Numbered from the stretch's first letter, positions 53,891 to 63,365 are shown. The stretch: 64,000 nt of DNA from Hyphomicrobiales bacterium (GCA_028290285.1 JAQGKD010000043.1:124001-188000); one strand, 5' to 3'. The notes: generated by a model not told the origin, from the letters alone. Numbers and translations are program-made.

Positions 53891-55108
53891 ATGTCGGATT
53901 TTCACAGGGTGCGGCGACTGCCTCCGTATGTGTTCGAGCAGGTTAACCGGCTGAAGGCCGCCGCTCGCAACGCCGGGGCCGATATCGTCGACCTCGGCAT
54001 GGGCAATCCCGATCTGCCCGCACCCAAGCATGTGATCGACAAGCTGGTCGAAACGGCTGGCAAGCCGCGCACCGACCGCTATTCGGCCTCCAAGGGCATT
54101 GCCGGGCTTCGGCGTGCGCAGGCCAATTATTACGAGCGCCGTTTCGGCGTGAAGCTCAATCCCGACACCCAGGTCGTGGTGACGCTCGGCTCCAAGGAAG
54201 GCTTCGCCAACATGGCGCAGGCCATCACGGCGCCGGGCGATGTGGTGATCGTGCCCAACCCGTCCTATCCGATCCACGCCTTCGGCTTTCTGATGGCGGG
54301 TGGCGTGGTGCGCTCCGTGCCAGCCGATCCGACGCCGGACTTCTTTGTCGCGCTCGAACGCGCCATCCAGCATTCGATCCCCAAGCCCATCGCGGTGGTC
54401 TGCTGCTATCCCTCAAACCCGACCGCCAAGATCGCTTCGCTCGATTTCTACAGGGATCTCGTGGCCTTCGCGAAGAAGCACGAGATTTTCGTGCTGTCCG
54501 ATCTCGCCTATGCGGAAGTGTATTTCGACGACAACCCGCCGCCATCTATTCTGCAGGTGCCGGGCGCCAACGATGTGTCGGTCGAGTTCACGTCGATGTC
54601 GAAGACGTTTTCCATGGCCGGCTGGCGAATCGGCTTCGCCGTCGGCAACGAGCGGCTGCTGGCCGCCCTGGCGCGTGTGAAATCCTATCTGGATTATGGC
54701 GCGTACACGCCGATCCAGGTCGCTGCGGCAGCCGCGCTGAATGGTCCTGACGATTGCATCAAGGAGATGCGCGCCATCTACAAGCGGCGGCGCGATGTTC
54801 TGGTGGAGAGTTTCGCCGCGGCCGGCTGGGAGATTCCCACGCCTGAGGCGACGATGTTCGCCTGGGTGCCAGTGCCGGAGAAATTCCGCCATCTCGGCAG
54901 TCTCGAATTCTCCAAGCTCCTCATCGAAAAGGCCGACGTGGCCGTGGCGCCCGGCATCGGTTTCGGCGAACATGGCGATGACTTCGTCCGGCTCGCCATC
55001 GTCGAAAACGAGCAGCGCATCCGGCAGGCTGCGCGCGGCATCCGCAGGTTCTTCGATACCGCCGACGAGACGCTGCACAACGTCGTGCAGTTAAAGAAGC
55101 CGGCCTGA
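53891..55108 (+). CDS. PLP-dependent class I/II aminotransferase (AlaC / DapL-like)
   Basis: 405 residues. The core is complete: DLGMGNPDLPAPKHV, the YSASKGIAGLRRA substrate loop, VVCCYPSNPTAK with the conserved Asn, LSDLAYAEVYFDD, and PLP-binding Lys in TSMSKTFSMAGWRIGF. It resembles alanine or LL-diaminopimelate aminotransferases, which lie next to hom in many alphaproteobacteria. The likely reaction is amino transfer between glutamate/alanine and a 2-oxo acid, so an amino-acid biosynthetic role is inferred from the neighbour hom. ATG 53891 follows AAGGGAAGA. Confidence 0.92.
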   Translation: MSDFHRVRRLPPYVFEQVNRLKAAARNAGADIVDLGMGNPDLPAPKHVIDKLVETAGKPRTDRYSASKGIAGLRRAQANYYERRFGVKLNPDTQVVVTLGSKEGFANMAQAITAPGDVVIVPNPSYPIHAFGFLMAGGVVRSVPADPTPDFFVALERAIQHSIPKPIAVVCCYPSNPTAKIASLDFYRDLVAFAKKHEIFVLSDLAYAEVYFDDNPPPSILQVPGANDVSVEFTSMSKTFSMAGWRIGFAVGNERLLAALARVKSYLDYGAYTPIQVAAAAALNGPDDCIKEMRAIYKRRRDVLVESFAAAGWEIPTPEATMFAWVPVPEKFRHLGSLEFSKLLIEKADVAVAPGIGFGEHGDDFVRLAIVENEQRIRQAARGIRRFFDTADETLHNVVQLKKPA

Positions 55109-55221
55109 ACGAAACGCTAAGGCGGATGCCGGAAATCTCCGGCATCGCTTAGGCGGATTGCAAGGCGCATGGTGCATGGTTCTACCGAGCCCGTTGTTTT
55201 CAGGGCCGGGAGTATCGTTTC

Positions 55222-55941
55222 ATGCGCCATTTTCTTGTCGGCTTCGCTTTTCTGACCCTCACCTCCACGATGGCGCTGGCTGCCGGATCTCCCGCGCAGC
55301 TGGTGGCTGACATAGGCACTCTCAAGTCGCGAATTGTGACGTTGAAAACGGATGCAGGTCTCGGCAAGGCGGACGCCATTGCTGCCGACAAACTGGCCGT
55401 TACGGCCGCGCGGGATGCCGTGAAGGCCGATGTCGCGGCGTCACAGTCGGCGTTGGCTCCAGCGCGCAGCGCCGTGGAGGCGGCACGCCGCGCATTCGAG
55501 CAGGCCGAACATAAATTCCGGCAGGACCAGCGCAGCGGCACGCCGGCAGTGCTCGTCGCCGACCAGAATGCGCTGCTTGCCGCGTTCCAGTCCCTCGCGA
55601 CTGCGCAGGATGCCCTGATCGCGCAAGCGGGCTCAATCGGCCTGCCGCAACCGACCAGCGAGCAGACGTCCGTGCGCAATGCCCAGAACGCCTATCGTCT
55701 GGCAAAACTCCAGCTTCAGACGGATACCGCAGCGAAGAACACAGCCGCGATTGCGAACGATCAAGCCAATCTCGCCACGGCTGGCTCCATTCTCACAAAT
55801 GCGCAGGCGGCGCTCATCGCGGCGCAGGGCAGCATCAACCTCGATTCCGTCCTGGCCGATGCGGAAAGGGCTCTGGCCCTCGTCGTGGCGCCTAAAAAGC
55901 AGGAACGCTCGGCGGGTCTTCTCGGCTACTTGGGCCGCTAG
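55222..55941 (+). CDS. Secreted coiled-coil protein of unknown function
   Basis: 239 residues. A signal peptide LVGFAFLTLTSTMALAAG is present. The remainder is nearly all helical, with long Ala/Asp/Gln heptads (ALAPARSAVEAARRAFEQAEHKF; ANLATAGSILTNAQAALIAAQG). No catalytic motif is present. It lies in the gap between the aminotransferase and hom, but the start is 113 bases after the previous gene, so it may have its own promoter. It is probably periplasmic. Confidence 0.75.
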   Translation: MRHFLVGFAFLTLTSTMALAAGSPAQLVADIGTLKSRIVTLKTDAGLGKADAIAADKLAVTAARDAVKADVAASQSALAPARSAVEAARRAFEQAEHKFRQDQRSGTPAVLVADQNALLAAFQSLATAQDALIAQAGSIGLPQPTSEQTSVRNAQNAYRLAKLQLQTDTAAKNTAAIANDQANLATAGSILTNAQAALIAAQGSINLDSVLADAERALALVVAPKKQERSAGLLGYLGR

Positions 55942-56097
55942 AGGCGGCTCGCTGCCGAGCGAAAAAGGGCGCAGGCACGCCGCTCTTTTTCTCCCGTTTC
56001 TTGAATCAGTCGCGGAAACATTGCACAAGAGCGATGCTTCGGCCGGACGTCGGCCGGATGCGTGCTTTTTGGAAGCCCTTCATGTCCGAGACCTCAC

Positions 56098-57411
56098 ATG
56101 TCTGAACCTTTGCGCGTCGGCATCGCCGGCCTCGGCACCGTTGGGGCTTCCGTCATCCGTCTCCTCGAGAGGCAGGCCGGAGCGCTCGCCGCGCGTGCGG
56201 GACGTGCCATCGTCGTCACCGCTGTCTCGGCACGTGACCGCTCGCGCGAGCGTGGCGTCGATACGGCTGGGCTCGCATGGTACGACGACCCGGTCGCGCT
56301 TGCCCGCAGCGAAAAGATCGATCTGTTCGTAGAGCTGATCGGCGGCGACGAGGGGCCTGCCCGGGCGTCTGTCGAAGCAGCTCTCACGGCTGGCAAGTCG
56401 GTCGTCACCGCCAACAAGGCGCTGCTCGCCAAGCATGGCATGGCCTTGGCGCGGCTCGCGGAATCCAACCATGTCGCGCTGGCCTTCGAGGCCTCGGTCG
56501 CCGGTGGTATTCCCATCGTGAAGACGCTTCGCGAAGGGCTCGCTGGCAATTCCATCGAGCGCGTCTACGGTATCCTGAACGGCACCTGCAATTACATGCT
56601 CTCCCGCATGGAGCTCGAAGGGCTGTCCTTCGAAGCCTGTCTCGCGGATGCGCAGAAGCTCGGTTATGCCGAGGCTGATCCGACCTTCGACATCGGCGGC
56701 TTCGATACCGCGCACAAGCTCGCGATCCTGACGTCGCTCGCCTTCGGAACGGCTGTGGATGCCGAGGCCGTGCATGTCGAGGGAATCGAATCGATCACGC
56801 TGGCCGATCTGAAATCGGCTGACGAACTCGGCTACCGCATCAAGCTGCTGGGCGTCGCCCAGCGCACCGCGCAGGGCATCGAGCAGCGCGTGCACCCGAC
56901 CATGGTCGCCAAATCCTCGGCCATCGCGCAGGTGATGGGCGTCACCAATGCCGTGACCATCGATGCGGATGCGGTGAAGGAGCTGACGCTCGTCGGTCCC
57001 GGCGCGGGCGGCGAGGCGACTGCCTCCGCCGTGGTGGCCGACATCGCCGATATTGCCAAGGGCATTCGCAGCGCGCCCTTCGGCCTGCCTGTGGCGTCCC
57101 TCGAAGCGGCGGCGCGTATTCCCGTGCAGCGTCACGAAGGCGGCTATTACATTCGCCTCGCCGTGCACGACCGGCCGGGCGCGGCGGCTGCCATTGTCAC
57201 ACGCATGGCAGAGCGCCAGATCTCGCTGGAAAGCATCATGCAGCGCAATCCGCCTGCGAAGCGCGGCGCGGCCAGTGCCGACAAGCCGGTGCCCGTGGTG
57301 CTCATCACCTACGCAACCTCGGAAGCCAACATCCGAGAGGCTCTCGAGGCCATCGTGACCGACGGCTACATTGCGGAACGTCCGCAGGTCATCCGTATCG
57401 AGCGCGAATAG
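56098..57411 (+). CDS. hom: Homoserine dehydrogenase
   Basis: 437 residues from the ATG at 56098. NAD(P)-binding GIAGLGTVGASV, VTANKALLAKHG, the catalytic region GILNGTCNYMLSRM and PTFDIGGFDTAHKLAIL are typical. A C-terminal ACT domain (RLAVHDRPGAAAAIVTRM) suggests feedback control by threonine. The product homoserine leads to Thr and, via metY, Met. recJ follows after 69 bases. In many relatives glpX lies between hom and recJ; it is not here. Confidence 0.97.
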   Translation: MSEPLRVGIAGLGTVGASVIRLLERQAGALAARAGRAIVVTAVSARDRSRERGVDTAGLAWYDDPVALARSEKIDLFVELIGGDEGPARASVEAALTAGKSVVTANKALLAKHGMALARLAESNHVALAFEASVAGGIPIVKTLREGLAGNSIERVYGILNGTCNYMLSRMELEGLSFEACLADAQKLGYAEADPTFDIGGFDTAHKLAILTSLAFGTAVDAEAVHVEGIESITLADLKSADELGYRIKLLGVAQRTAQGIEQRVHPTMVAKSSAIAQVMGVTNAVTIDADAVKELTLVGPGAGGEATASAVVADIADIAKGIRSAPFGLPVASLEAAARIPVQRHEGGYYIRLAVHDRPGAAAAIVTRMAERQISLESIMQRNPPAKRGAASADKPVPVVLITYATSEANIREALEAIVTDGYIAERPQVIRIERE

Positions 57412-57480
57412 AGTTGCATCAACTGCGGACAACCCGGCGCGGTGCTCACGCTGCACGCCGGGCTGTGCCATAGTGAACGC

Positions 57481-59322
57481 ATGACATTGCTTTCACCCCT
57501 GCTGGCATCGCGCGCGGGCGGCGCTCCCGGGCGCGCCTTCCTCGGCGTCGAAAAATCCGTGCTGGGCCGCGCCTGGCGCGACCGGCTGGACATGGAGGGG
57601 CAGGGCCGCGCGCAGGCCATCGCCCAATTGCACGGTCATTCCGATCTGCTCTCGCGCGTGCTCGCGGCGCGCGGCGTCGACGCCGAGACCTGCACGGCGT
57701 TCCTGGACCCGACCATTCGCGCGCTGATGCCGGACCCTTCCGTCCTCGTCGACATGGACGAGACGGTCGCGCGGCTCGTGCGCGCCATCGAGGCCCGCGA
57801 AAAAGTGGCTGTCTTCGGGGATTACGACGTCGACGGCGCCTGCTCGACAGCCTTGCTCGCGGGATATCTCGAGCATTGCGGCTGCCCCTATCTCATCCAC
57901 ATCCCGGACCGGCTGTTCGAGGGCTACGGCCCCAATGTCGATGCGATCCGCGCTCTGGCGGCGGACGGCGCGCGGCTGCTGGTGACGGTCGATTGCGGCA
58001 CGACGAGTTTCGAGCCCATCGAGGAGGCCGCACGGCTCGGCATGGAGACGCTGGTGATCGATCATCACCAGGCGCCCGAGCGGCTGCCGCCCGCGCTCGC
58101 CATCGTCAACCCGAACCGGCTCGACGATCTCTCGCATCTGGGCCATCTCTGCGCAGCGGGCGTCGTCTACATGGTCCTCGTGGCCCTGCATCGCGCCCTG
58201 CGCCAGCGCGGCTTCTGGACGGACGCGCGCCCCGCGCCCGATCTGCTCGCTGAACTCGATCTCGTGGCGCTGGCGACGGTCGCCGATGTCGTGCCGCTCG
58301 TCGGGCTCAACAGGGCCTTCGTGACCAAGGGGCTCGCGGTGATGCGCGGGCGCGGTCGACCGGGCCTCCGGCAGCTCTTCGACGTGGCGCGTGCAGATGG
58401 CCCGCCGCGCCCCTATCATCTCGGATTTCTCATCGGCCCGCGCATCAACGCAGGCGGGCGTATCGGCGATGCGGCTTTGGGCACCAAGCTGCTGATGATC
58501 CAGGACGATGTGAAGGCGGCCGAGATCGCGGTCGAACTGGACCGGCTCAATCGCGAGCGCCAGGCCATCGAGGTGGGCACGCTGGCCGAGGCTGAGGCTG
58601 AGGCCTATGCCTCGCTGGGGCTGGCTGAAGTCGGTGCCTGCGTCGTCACGGCGGGCGAAGGCTGGCATCCCGGCATCGTCGGCCTCGTGGCCGCGCGCCT
58701 CAAGGAAAAATTCCGCCGTCCTGCCTTCGCCATCGCCTTCAACGGCGAGACCGGGACGGGCTCGGCGCGCTCCATCCCGGGCGTCGATCTAGGCCGCGTG
58801 GTGCGCGCGGCCGTCGAGGCGGGGCTTCTCGTCAAGGGCGGCGGCCATGCCATGGCGGCGGGCATGACGATCGAGAAGAGCAAGCTCGGCGCGTTCCGGG
58901 CCTATCTGGAGGAGCGGCTGACCGAAGTGGTCGCCCGCGCGCGCCATTCCGATTCGCTGCTGATCGACGCCGCCGTGACGGCGGCTGGCGCTCGCGTCGA
59001 GCTGATGGCGACGCTGGAGCGGGCAGGGCCGTTCGGCTCCGGCAATCCCGAGCCGGTGTTCGTGCTGCCGGCCCACCGGATCGTGCGCGCGACGCCCGTC
59101 GGCAACGGCCATGTGCGGGTGCGCGCGGTGGCGGGCGACGGCACGGGGCTCGACGCCATCGCGTTCCGGGCAGGCGACACCGCGCTGGGGGCAGCCTTGC
59201 AGAAAGCCGTGGGCGGGGCGGCGCATCTGGCTGGCACACTCTCGGTCGATCGCTGGGGCGGCAGCGAGCGCGTGCAGATGCGGATCATCGACATGGCTTT
59301 GCCGGAAACCGGCCGCGTCTGA
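57481..59322 (+). CDS. recJ: Single-stranded-DNA-specific exonuclease RecJ
   Basis: 613 residues. The DHH phosphoesterase motifs are clear: VAVFGDYDVDGACST, VTVDCGT, IDHHQAPE and, in the DHHA1 part, GGRIGDAALG followed by GGGHAMAAGMTI. It degrades single-stranded DNA 5' to 3' for recombination and mismatch repair. The ribosome site is weak. The N-terminal 60 residues are longer than in E. coli RecJ, as in other alphaproteobacteria. Confidence 0.97.
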   Translation: MTLLSPLLASRAGGAPGRAFLGVEKSVLGRAWRDRLDMEGQGRAQAIAQLHGHSDLLSRVLAARGVDAETCTAFLDPTIRALMPDPSVLVDMDETVARLVRAIEAREKVAVFGDYDVDGACSTALLAGYLEHCGCPYLIHIPDRLFEGYGPNVDAIRALAADGARLLVTVDCGTTSFEPIEEAARLGMETLVIDHHQAPERLPPALAIVNPNRLDDLSHLGHLCAAGVVYMVLVALHRALRQRGFWTDARPAPDLLAELDLVALATVADVVPLVGLNRAFVTKGLAVMRGRGRPGLRQLFDVARADGPPRPYHLGFLIGPRINAGGRIGDAALGTKLLMIQDDVKAAEIAVELDRLNRERQAIEVGTLAEAEAEAYASLGLAEVGACVVTAGEGWHPGIVGLVAARLKEKFRRPAFAIAFNGETGTGSARSIPGVDLGRVVRAAVEAGLLVKGGGHAMAAGMTIEKSKLGAFRAYLEERLTEVVARARHSDSLLIDAAVTAAGARVELMATLERAGPFGSGNPEPVFVLPAHRIVRATPVGNGHVRVRAVAGDGTGLDAIAFRAGDTALGAALQKAVGGAAHLAGTLSVDRWGGSERVQMRIIDMALPETGRV

Positions 59323-59448
59323 AAACTGACGTGAACTGAGGCGAAAAGCAGCTTTCACGGCTTGCAAGACCGCCGAGAGCCCACTATACCTCCGCTCGTT
59401 CGCAGGGCATACCACGTGCATCACTCGCACAAGCGCCCCAGCGTCGTT

Positions 59449-59523
59449 GCGACCTTCGTCTATCGGTTAGGACGGCTGCCTTTCACGCAGCAAAGACGGG
59501 TTCGACTCCCGTAGGTCGCACCA
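59449..59523 (+). tRNA. tRNA-Glu (anticodon TTC)
   Basis: A full cloverleaf: acceptor stem GCGACCT/AGGTCGC (59449-59455, 59513-59519), discriminator A, and an encoded CCA (59521-59523). The anticodon loop CTTTCAC has TTC at 59482-59484. The T arm is ACGGG-TTCGACT-CCCGT. It ends just before an AT-rich islet. Confidence 0.97.
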
Positions 59524-59556
59524 CTTCAGCCCCACCCGAACGGGACGACGAAGTAC

Positions 59557-59882
59557 CTAGAAGCTGAGTCGAAGAATCTGGCCGTTCAACGGCGAGATGT
59601 GCATGATGAATTTGCCCCTGACAGATGCATCGGGGGGTGAGTTGGTGCCGAAGTGCTTCTCTGGCTTGCTCCTGGCAACCACCCAGATTCCATCTTTCAT
59701 GAAGACAGAGAGCGGCATTTGCTCAGATGCGTCTTCTGAAAACTTAACCTCGAGAACACGCCGCGCGATTTCATGCGCCGTCGCGCTCGAGATGAGCTGC
59801 GCCCCGGTGCCACGTAAATCGTCATCAAAATGTGTTCCTGGTCGCAGTTGGGTAGTGCCACGTTGCCCCTTTCAAGGACCAT
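59557..59882 (-). pseudogene. Frameshifted gene, product resembling an NTF2-fold immunity protein
   Basis: On the minus strand the frame ending TAG at 59557 is open from 59871 and codes a convincing protein: GTGAQLISSATAHEIARRVL, then SVFMKDGIWVVARSKPEK, then GKFIMHISPLNGQILRLSF. It has no start codon until residue 53 from the end. A start ATG at 59882 overlaps the preceding stop as TAATG and opens another frame beginning MVLERGNVALPNCDQEHI. One extra T in the TTTT run (complement of 59827-59830) would join the two, so the gene is frameshifted or misread there. The alternation resembles NTF2-fold immunity proteins of toxin systems. That is only pattern recognition. Confidence 0.5.
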
Positions 59883-60340
59883 TATTGACGAGTTTTTGCC
59901 ATCTCAGCCGCGGAACGTTCATCAGACTTCAGCTCGGCCTCTAAACGCGTTATTCTCTCGCAAAGCTCGCGTCTGCGTGCCCATCGCCGATCACATCGCG
60001 AGGCGAGCTCAGGTCGGTGCGTTAACTGCCCCACACCGTTCCCGCCTGAGATGAAACTTACAATAATCAAGGGCCAAATTAGACCGTTCTTTGCAAAAGA
60101 GGGTCGCTTTGCGGCGCACTTCCCCCATACATAAGTTGTCACAATTAAGATTAGAAAAAGCGATAATCCATCAATCTCGGTGAAGCCTGTGACATTTAGG
60201 GTGAACATAAACCAAAATAAGGATGCTGCGGCTCCCATTGTAAAGTATATAATGTATAATAGAGTGTATAATAGGCGCGTTTTGCGTGCTAATAATTTCA
60301 GCTTGGCGAGGCGCTTAAAACGCCGGATTCCCGAGGCCAT
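59882..60340 (-). CDS. AT-rich-islet membrane protein, 152 residues
   Basis: ATG at 60340. A basic N-terminus (RRFKRLAKLKLLARKTR) precedes three hydrophobic stretches: LLYTLLYIIYFTMGAAASLFWF, LSLFLILIVTTYVW and LIWPLIIVSFI. The tail is charged and coiled-coil-like (RRELCERITRLEAELKSDERS). The coding region is far richer in A+T than its neighbours. The stop overlaps the next start as TAATG. No family is recognised. The stretch 60341-60476 upstream holds no gene that I can see. Confidence 0.55.
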   Translation of the reverse strand: MASGIRRFKRLAKLKLLARKTRLLYTLLYIIYFTMGAAASLFWFMFTLNVTGFTEIDGLSLFLILIVTTYVWGKCAAKRPSFAKNGLIWPLIIVSFISGGNGVGQLTHRPELASRCDRRWARRRELCERITRLEAELKSDERSAAEMAKTRQ

Positions 60341-60476
60341 CTATGTCGTCCAGAAATCAGGGTTACGTAATGCTCGTTTTATACGAATTGAATATTAACA
60401 GCCTAATTCGCAGCTCTTACGATTGTCCTGACTTGATCAGCGCGCCAGATCTCCCTTCGAAACAACGTTACTAATT

Positions 60477-61670
60477 CTATATCAGCCCCAGGTCGCGTGC
60501 CTGTCCCGACGGGAACACGCTCTGCAACCCCGCCTGATCCAGCCCGTACATCCGCTGGAACAGCCCGCCGAGAAGCGACCTGTAGTCCGTCAGCACGGGA
60601 TAGTCGCGGTTCTGGAAGAGGTGCGCCTGATCCACGGCCACCTGTTCGCCAGCGATTCTGCCGCCCTTGATGCCGCCGCCGAGCACCCAATAAACGCTGC
60701 CGTGGCCATGGTCGGTTCCGCGATTGCCGTTTTCCCGGAAGGTGCGCCCGAACTCCGAGAGCACGACGACGACGGTGTCCTTCCATTGCGGCCCGATCTC
60801 TTCCGCAAATCCTGCGAGCCCCCGACCGAGTTCGCTCAAGCGGTCGGCGAGGTAGCCTGTTGCGCCGCCCTGGTTGACGTGGGTGTCCCAGCCGCCGACG
60901 TCGACGAAGCCGATGTTGAACTGTTCGCGCATCAGGCGTCCGATCCGGCGCGCGGACAGCTCGAAGCCCTTGGGTGAGACGGCCCCGCGGCTCGCTTCCA
61001 TCATGTGTTCGCTGACAGTCCTGATGACGTCGTCGCGAACATGGAAGCCTTCCTGAACCGAGGCCGCCAGTGGGCCGCCCTTGTACATGGACGCGATCAG
61101 CGCCGCCTGCCGGCTGTCGACCCCAGCTTTCCCGACATTGCCGATGGCGAGGTTGGGGACGGGATCCTGCCCCTGAAATGCGAGCGGCATCTGTTCGGTG
61201 AAGGCGATGGGGCGAACGCGCGTCAGGTTCGCGGCAAGGCGCGCCATGAAGCCGGAGCGATAGTTCCTGCTTCCGCCGACGTTCTGGCCGAGTTCGATCG
61301 TGTCCTGCGTCTCGAAATGGCTGCGCGTCAGGTCATCCGTGCCTGCGAAGGGAATGAAGGCGGCCTGTCCCTTCTGGAACAGCGGAAAGATCGTGTCCCT
61401 CAGGGCGGGATGCAGGCCCCAATTCGTATCGAGCCTCAGCGCCGATGTCGCAAGCGCAGGGTCGGGCCGTGCAATCGCGAGATTTGGGCGCGAGGCGTAG
61501 TAGAAATCGCTGCTGACGGGGATGACGACATTGGCGGCGTCATAGGCGCCACGCAGGAAGACCACGAGCAAGCGGGCATCCGCCTTCGGAGCCGCCCAGA
61601 CGTGACCGGCAATGGTCATGGGCGCGAGGGAGGCGAGGCCACCGATGAAACCGCGGCGGTTCAGGTCCAT
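60477..61670 (-). CDS. DUF1501 secreted protein with Tat signal
   Basis: 397 residues. A twin-arginine signal NRRGFIGGLASLAPMTIAGHVWA is followed by a family core LLVVFLRGAYDAANVVIP, GFVDVGGWDTHVNQGG, TVVVVLSEFGRTFRENGNRGTDHGHG and a C-terminal YPVLTDYRSLLGGLF. DUF1501 is a sulfatase/alkaline-phosphatase-like family. The Tat signal implies export of the folded, likely metal-loaded protein. It lies 15 bases downstream of the DUF1800 gene, and the two families usually occur as a pair. Their function is unknown. Confidence 0.9.
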   Translation of the reverse strand: MDLNRRGFIGGLASLAPMTIAGHVWAAPKADARLLVVFLRGAYDAANVVIPVSSDFYYASRPNLAIARPDPALATSALRLDTNWGLHPALRDTIFPLFQKGQAAFIPFAGTDDLTRSHFETQDTIELGQNVGGSRNYRSGFMARLAANLTRVRPIAFTEQMPLAFQGQDPVPNLAIGNVGKAGVDSRQAALIASMYKGGPLAASVQEGFHVRDDVIRTVSEHMMEASRGAVSPKGFELSARRIGRLMREQFNIGFVDVGGWDTHVNQGGATGYLADRLSELGRGLAGFAEEIGPQWKDTVVVVLSEFGRTFRENGNRGTDHGHGSVYWVLGGGIKGGRIAGEQVAVDQAHLFQNRDYPVLTDYRSLLGGLFQRMYGLDQAGLQSVFPSGQARDLGLI

Positions 61671-61685
61671 GGTCTTACGTCTCCG

Positions 61686-63194
61686 TCACTGCATGAATTC
61701 GGGGGAGGACAGAAACAGCGTGTTCCAGTCCTGCGGCGAGACGGCCTTGTCCAGAGCGGCCAGCGTCTGTGCGGACAAGGTCCGGCGCAGGGTCGAGAAG
61801 TAGAGTTCGTTTTGCAGGAGTGGGAATGCCGGCACGTCGATCGCATCGGCATCCGACTTGAAGAGGCCTGCCGAATTCGACCCGATCTGACGGGCGATTT
61901 CGAAGCGTGTCATCATCTGGCCGGATCCGTTCCACGCCGACGACGCCATGGGGTAGCCGTCGGGAGTCTGGTGATTGTAAAGCCCCTCCGCCAGCCTGTT
62001 CATCCAGTTCTGGATCGGCTGGGTATTCACGACGACCTTCCCGTCATAGGCGAGGCGGACGGCGGACAGAATGTAGCGGACCGGATCCTTGAAGCGGGTG
62101 CCCGGCGACGACGTGAATTCCGGTGCGTGGAACAGCGTGTCGAGCACGCTTGCTATGTCGCCGTCGCTTTTCTGAAAAGCCTTCGCCATGCGGTCGATCA
62201 GTTGCCGGGGCCGTTCGTCAGCGACGAAGTAGGTCGCGATCTGCCTTGAGACACGTTGCGCGGTCGCGGGGTGTCTCGCGAGAATGTCCAGGGCTTGCTC
62301 CACCTCTGCGAAGCCGCGCCCCTTGATCGTCTGCCCGAGAAACAGCTTGTCGCCGAAATCATGCCGCGCCGGATTGAACTCGAACAGACCGTCGCGGATC
62401 AACAGGGGCTGCAAGTCCGGCTTCAGCTTGGGATCGTCCGGCTTCAGGCCAATGCCGACGCCGGTGAAGACGCGGGCGAGTTCCTCCACATCCTTCTGCG
62501 TGTAGCCCGACCCAACACCCATGGTGTGAAGCTCCATGATCTCGCGGGCGTAATTCTCGTTGATGCGGGCAGCTGCGTTTTCCGCATTGTCGAGATAGCG
62601 GAGCATGGCGGGGTGGCGCAGAGTCGCGCCCAGAAGATCGCGGAAACGGCCGAGGGCATGCGCGCGGATGGTGTTCTCATAATCTCCGACGAGAAGGCGC
62701 AGGTTGGCTTTCGACTTGTGCACATTGAATTGGTTGAACCAGAACCATGTCATGCGCTCGGTGAGTTGATCGGGAGAATAGAGCGCGCGCAAGATGCTGG
62801 CGGCCTCAGCCTGCCGCTCGACATCCGTCATGCCGCTCTGGACGGCTTTTTGCGCCGCCGCTTTCTGCTCCGGGTCGGTGATCTGATTCAGGGCCCGCGC
62901 CTGTGCATCGAAATCGACAGCGAGATCACGCGCGGATCGTTTGGTGGAGGCGAGGGCGTCTACCCGCGTTTGTACGGCGTCCGGCAGGCGCGAGCCTTGC
63001 GCGGGATGAAGTTGCGACTGCAGCCATTTTTCCCGGCCGAGAACGTTGAACGCGGCCAGCGTCGAGGCATTCATCCCCCAGGTGATCGTATCGACCAACG
63101 CGATGTTCGCGCGAGGCAGGTCGCTCGCGTCGGACGGTGTCGCGAGCGTCGGCAAGCCGCACAGGGCGAAGAACATCAGGGTTTGCCGAAACAT
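61686..63194 (-). CDS. DUF1800 secreted protein
   Basis: 502 residues from the ATG at 63194. A Sec signal TLMFFALCGLPTLATPSDA is followed by the DUF1800 pattern: DTITWGMNASTLAAFN, TERMTWFWFNQFNVH, AMLRYLDNAENAAARINENYAREIMELHTMG, YTQKDVEELARVFTG and RHPATAQRVSRQIATYFVADE. The helix-rich region with many conserved Trp, His and Arg suggests an enzyme, but no activity is known. It forms an operon with the DUF1501 gene. Confidence 0.9.
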   Translation of the reverse strand: MFRQTLMFFALCGLPTLATPSDASDLPRANIALVDTITWGMNASTLAAFNVLGREKWLQSQLHPAQGSRLPDAVQTRVDALASTKRSARDLAVDFDAQARALNQITDPEQKAAAQKAVQSGMTDVERQAEAASILRALYSPDQLTERMTWFWFNQFNVHKSKANLRLLVGDYENTIRAHALGRFRDLLGATLRHPAMLRYLDNAENAAARINENYAREIMELHTMGVGSGYTQKDVEELARVFTGVGIGLKPDDPKLKPDLQPLLIRDGLFEFNPARHDFGDKLFLGQTIKGRGFAEVEQALDILARHPATAQRVSRQIATYFVADERPRQLIDRMAKAFQKSDGDIASVLDTLFHAPEFTSSPGTRFKDPVRYILSAVRLAYDGKVVVNTQPIQNWMNRLAEGLYNHQTPDGYPMASSAWNGSGQMMTRFEIARQIGSNSAGLFKSDADAIDVPAFPLLQNELYFSTLRRTLSAQTLAALDKAVSPQDWNTLFLSSPEFMQ

Positions 63195-63365
63195 GCCTGT
63201 CTCCGAAGGCGAGTGGAAGCCCGGTGGGCTCAAGCGCCCGTCATCGTAGCCGCTGCCACACGAAAAGGACGTTAATCCGACGGACGCGTAGCAATCCCGC
63301 GTTTGACAGCCGCGCCGCTCCCGACCTTAATGGTCCTCAAGAAAACAAGAATGGGAGGAGCACCA

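Noticed and set aside
56080..57471. 463-codon frame antisense to hom
   Set aside because: His/Arg/Asp-rich shadow of a certain gene.
60180..60398. 72-codon plus-strand frame in the AT-rich islet
   Set aside because: Antisense to the better-supported membrane protein; no ribosome site.
59524..60480. Second copy of the tRNA-Glu 3' end marking an integrated element
   Set aside because: No direct repeat of the T arm and acceptor end is visible in the islet.
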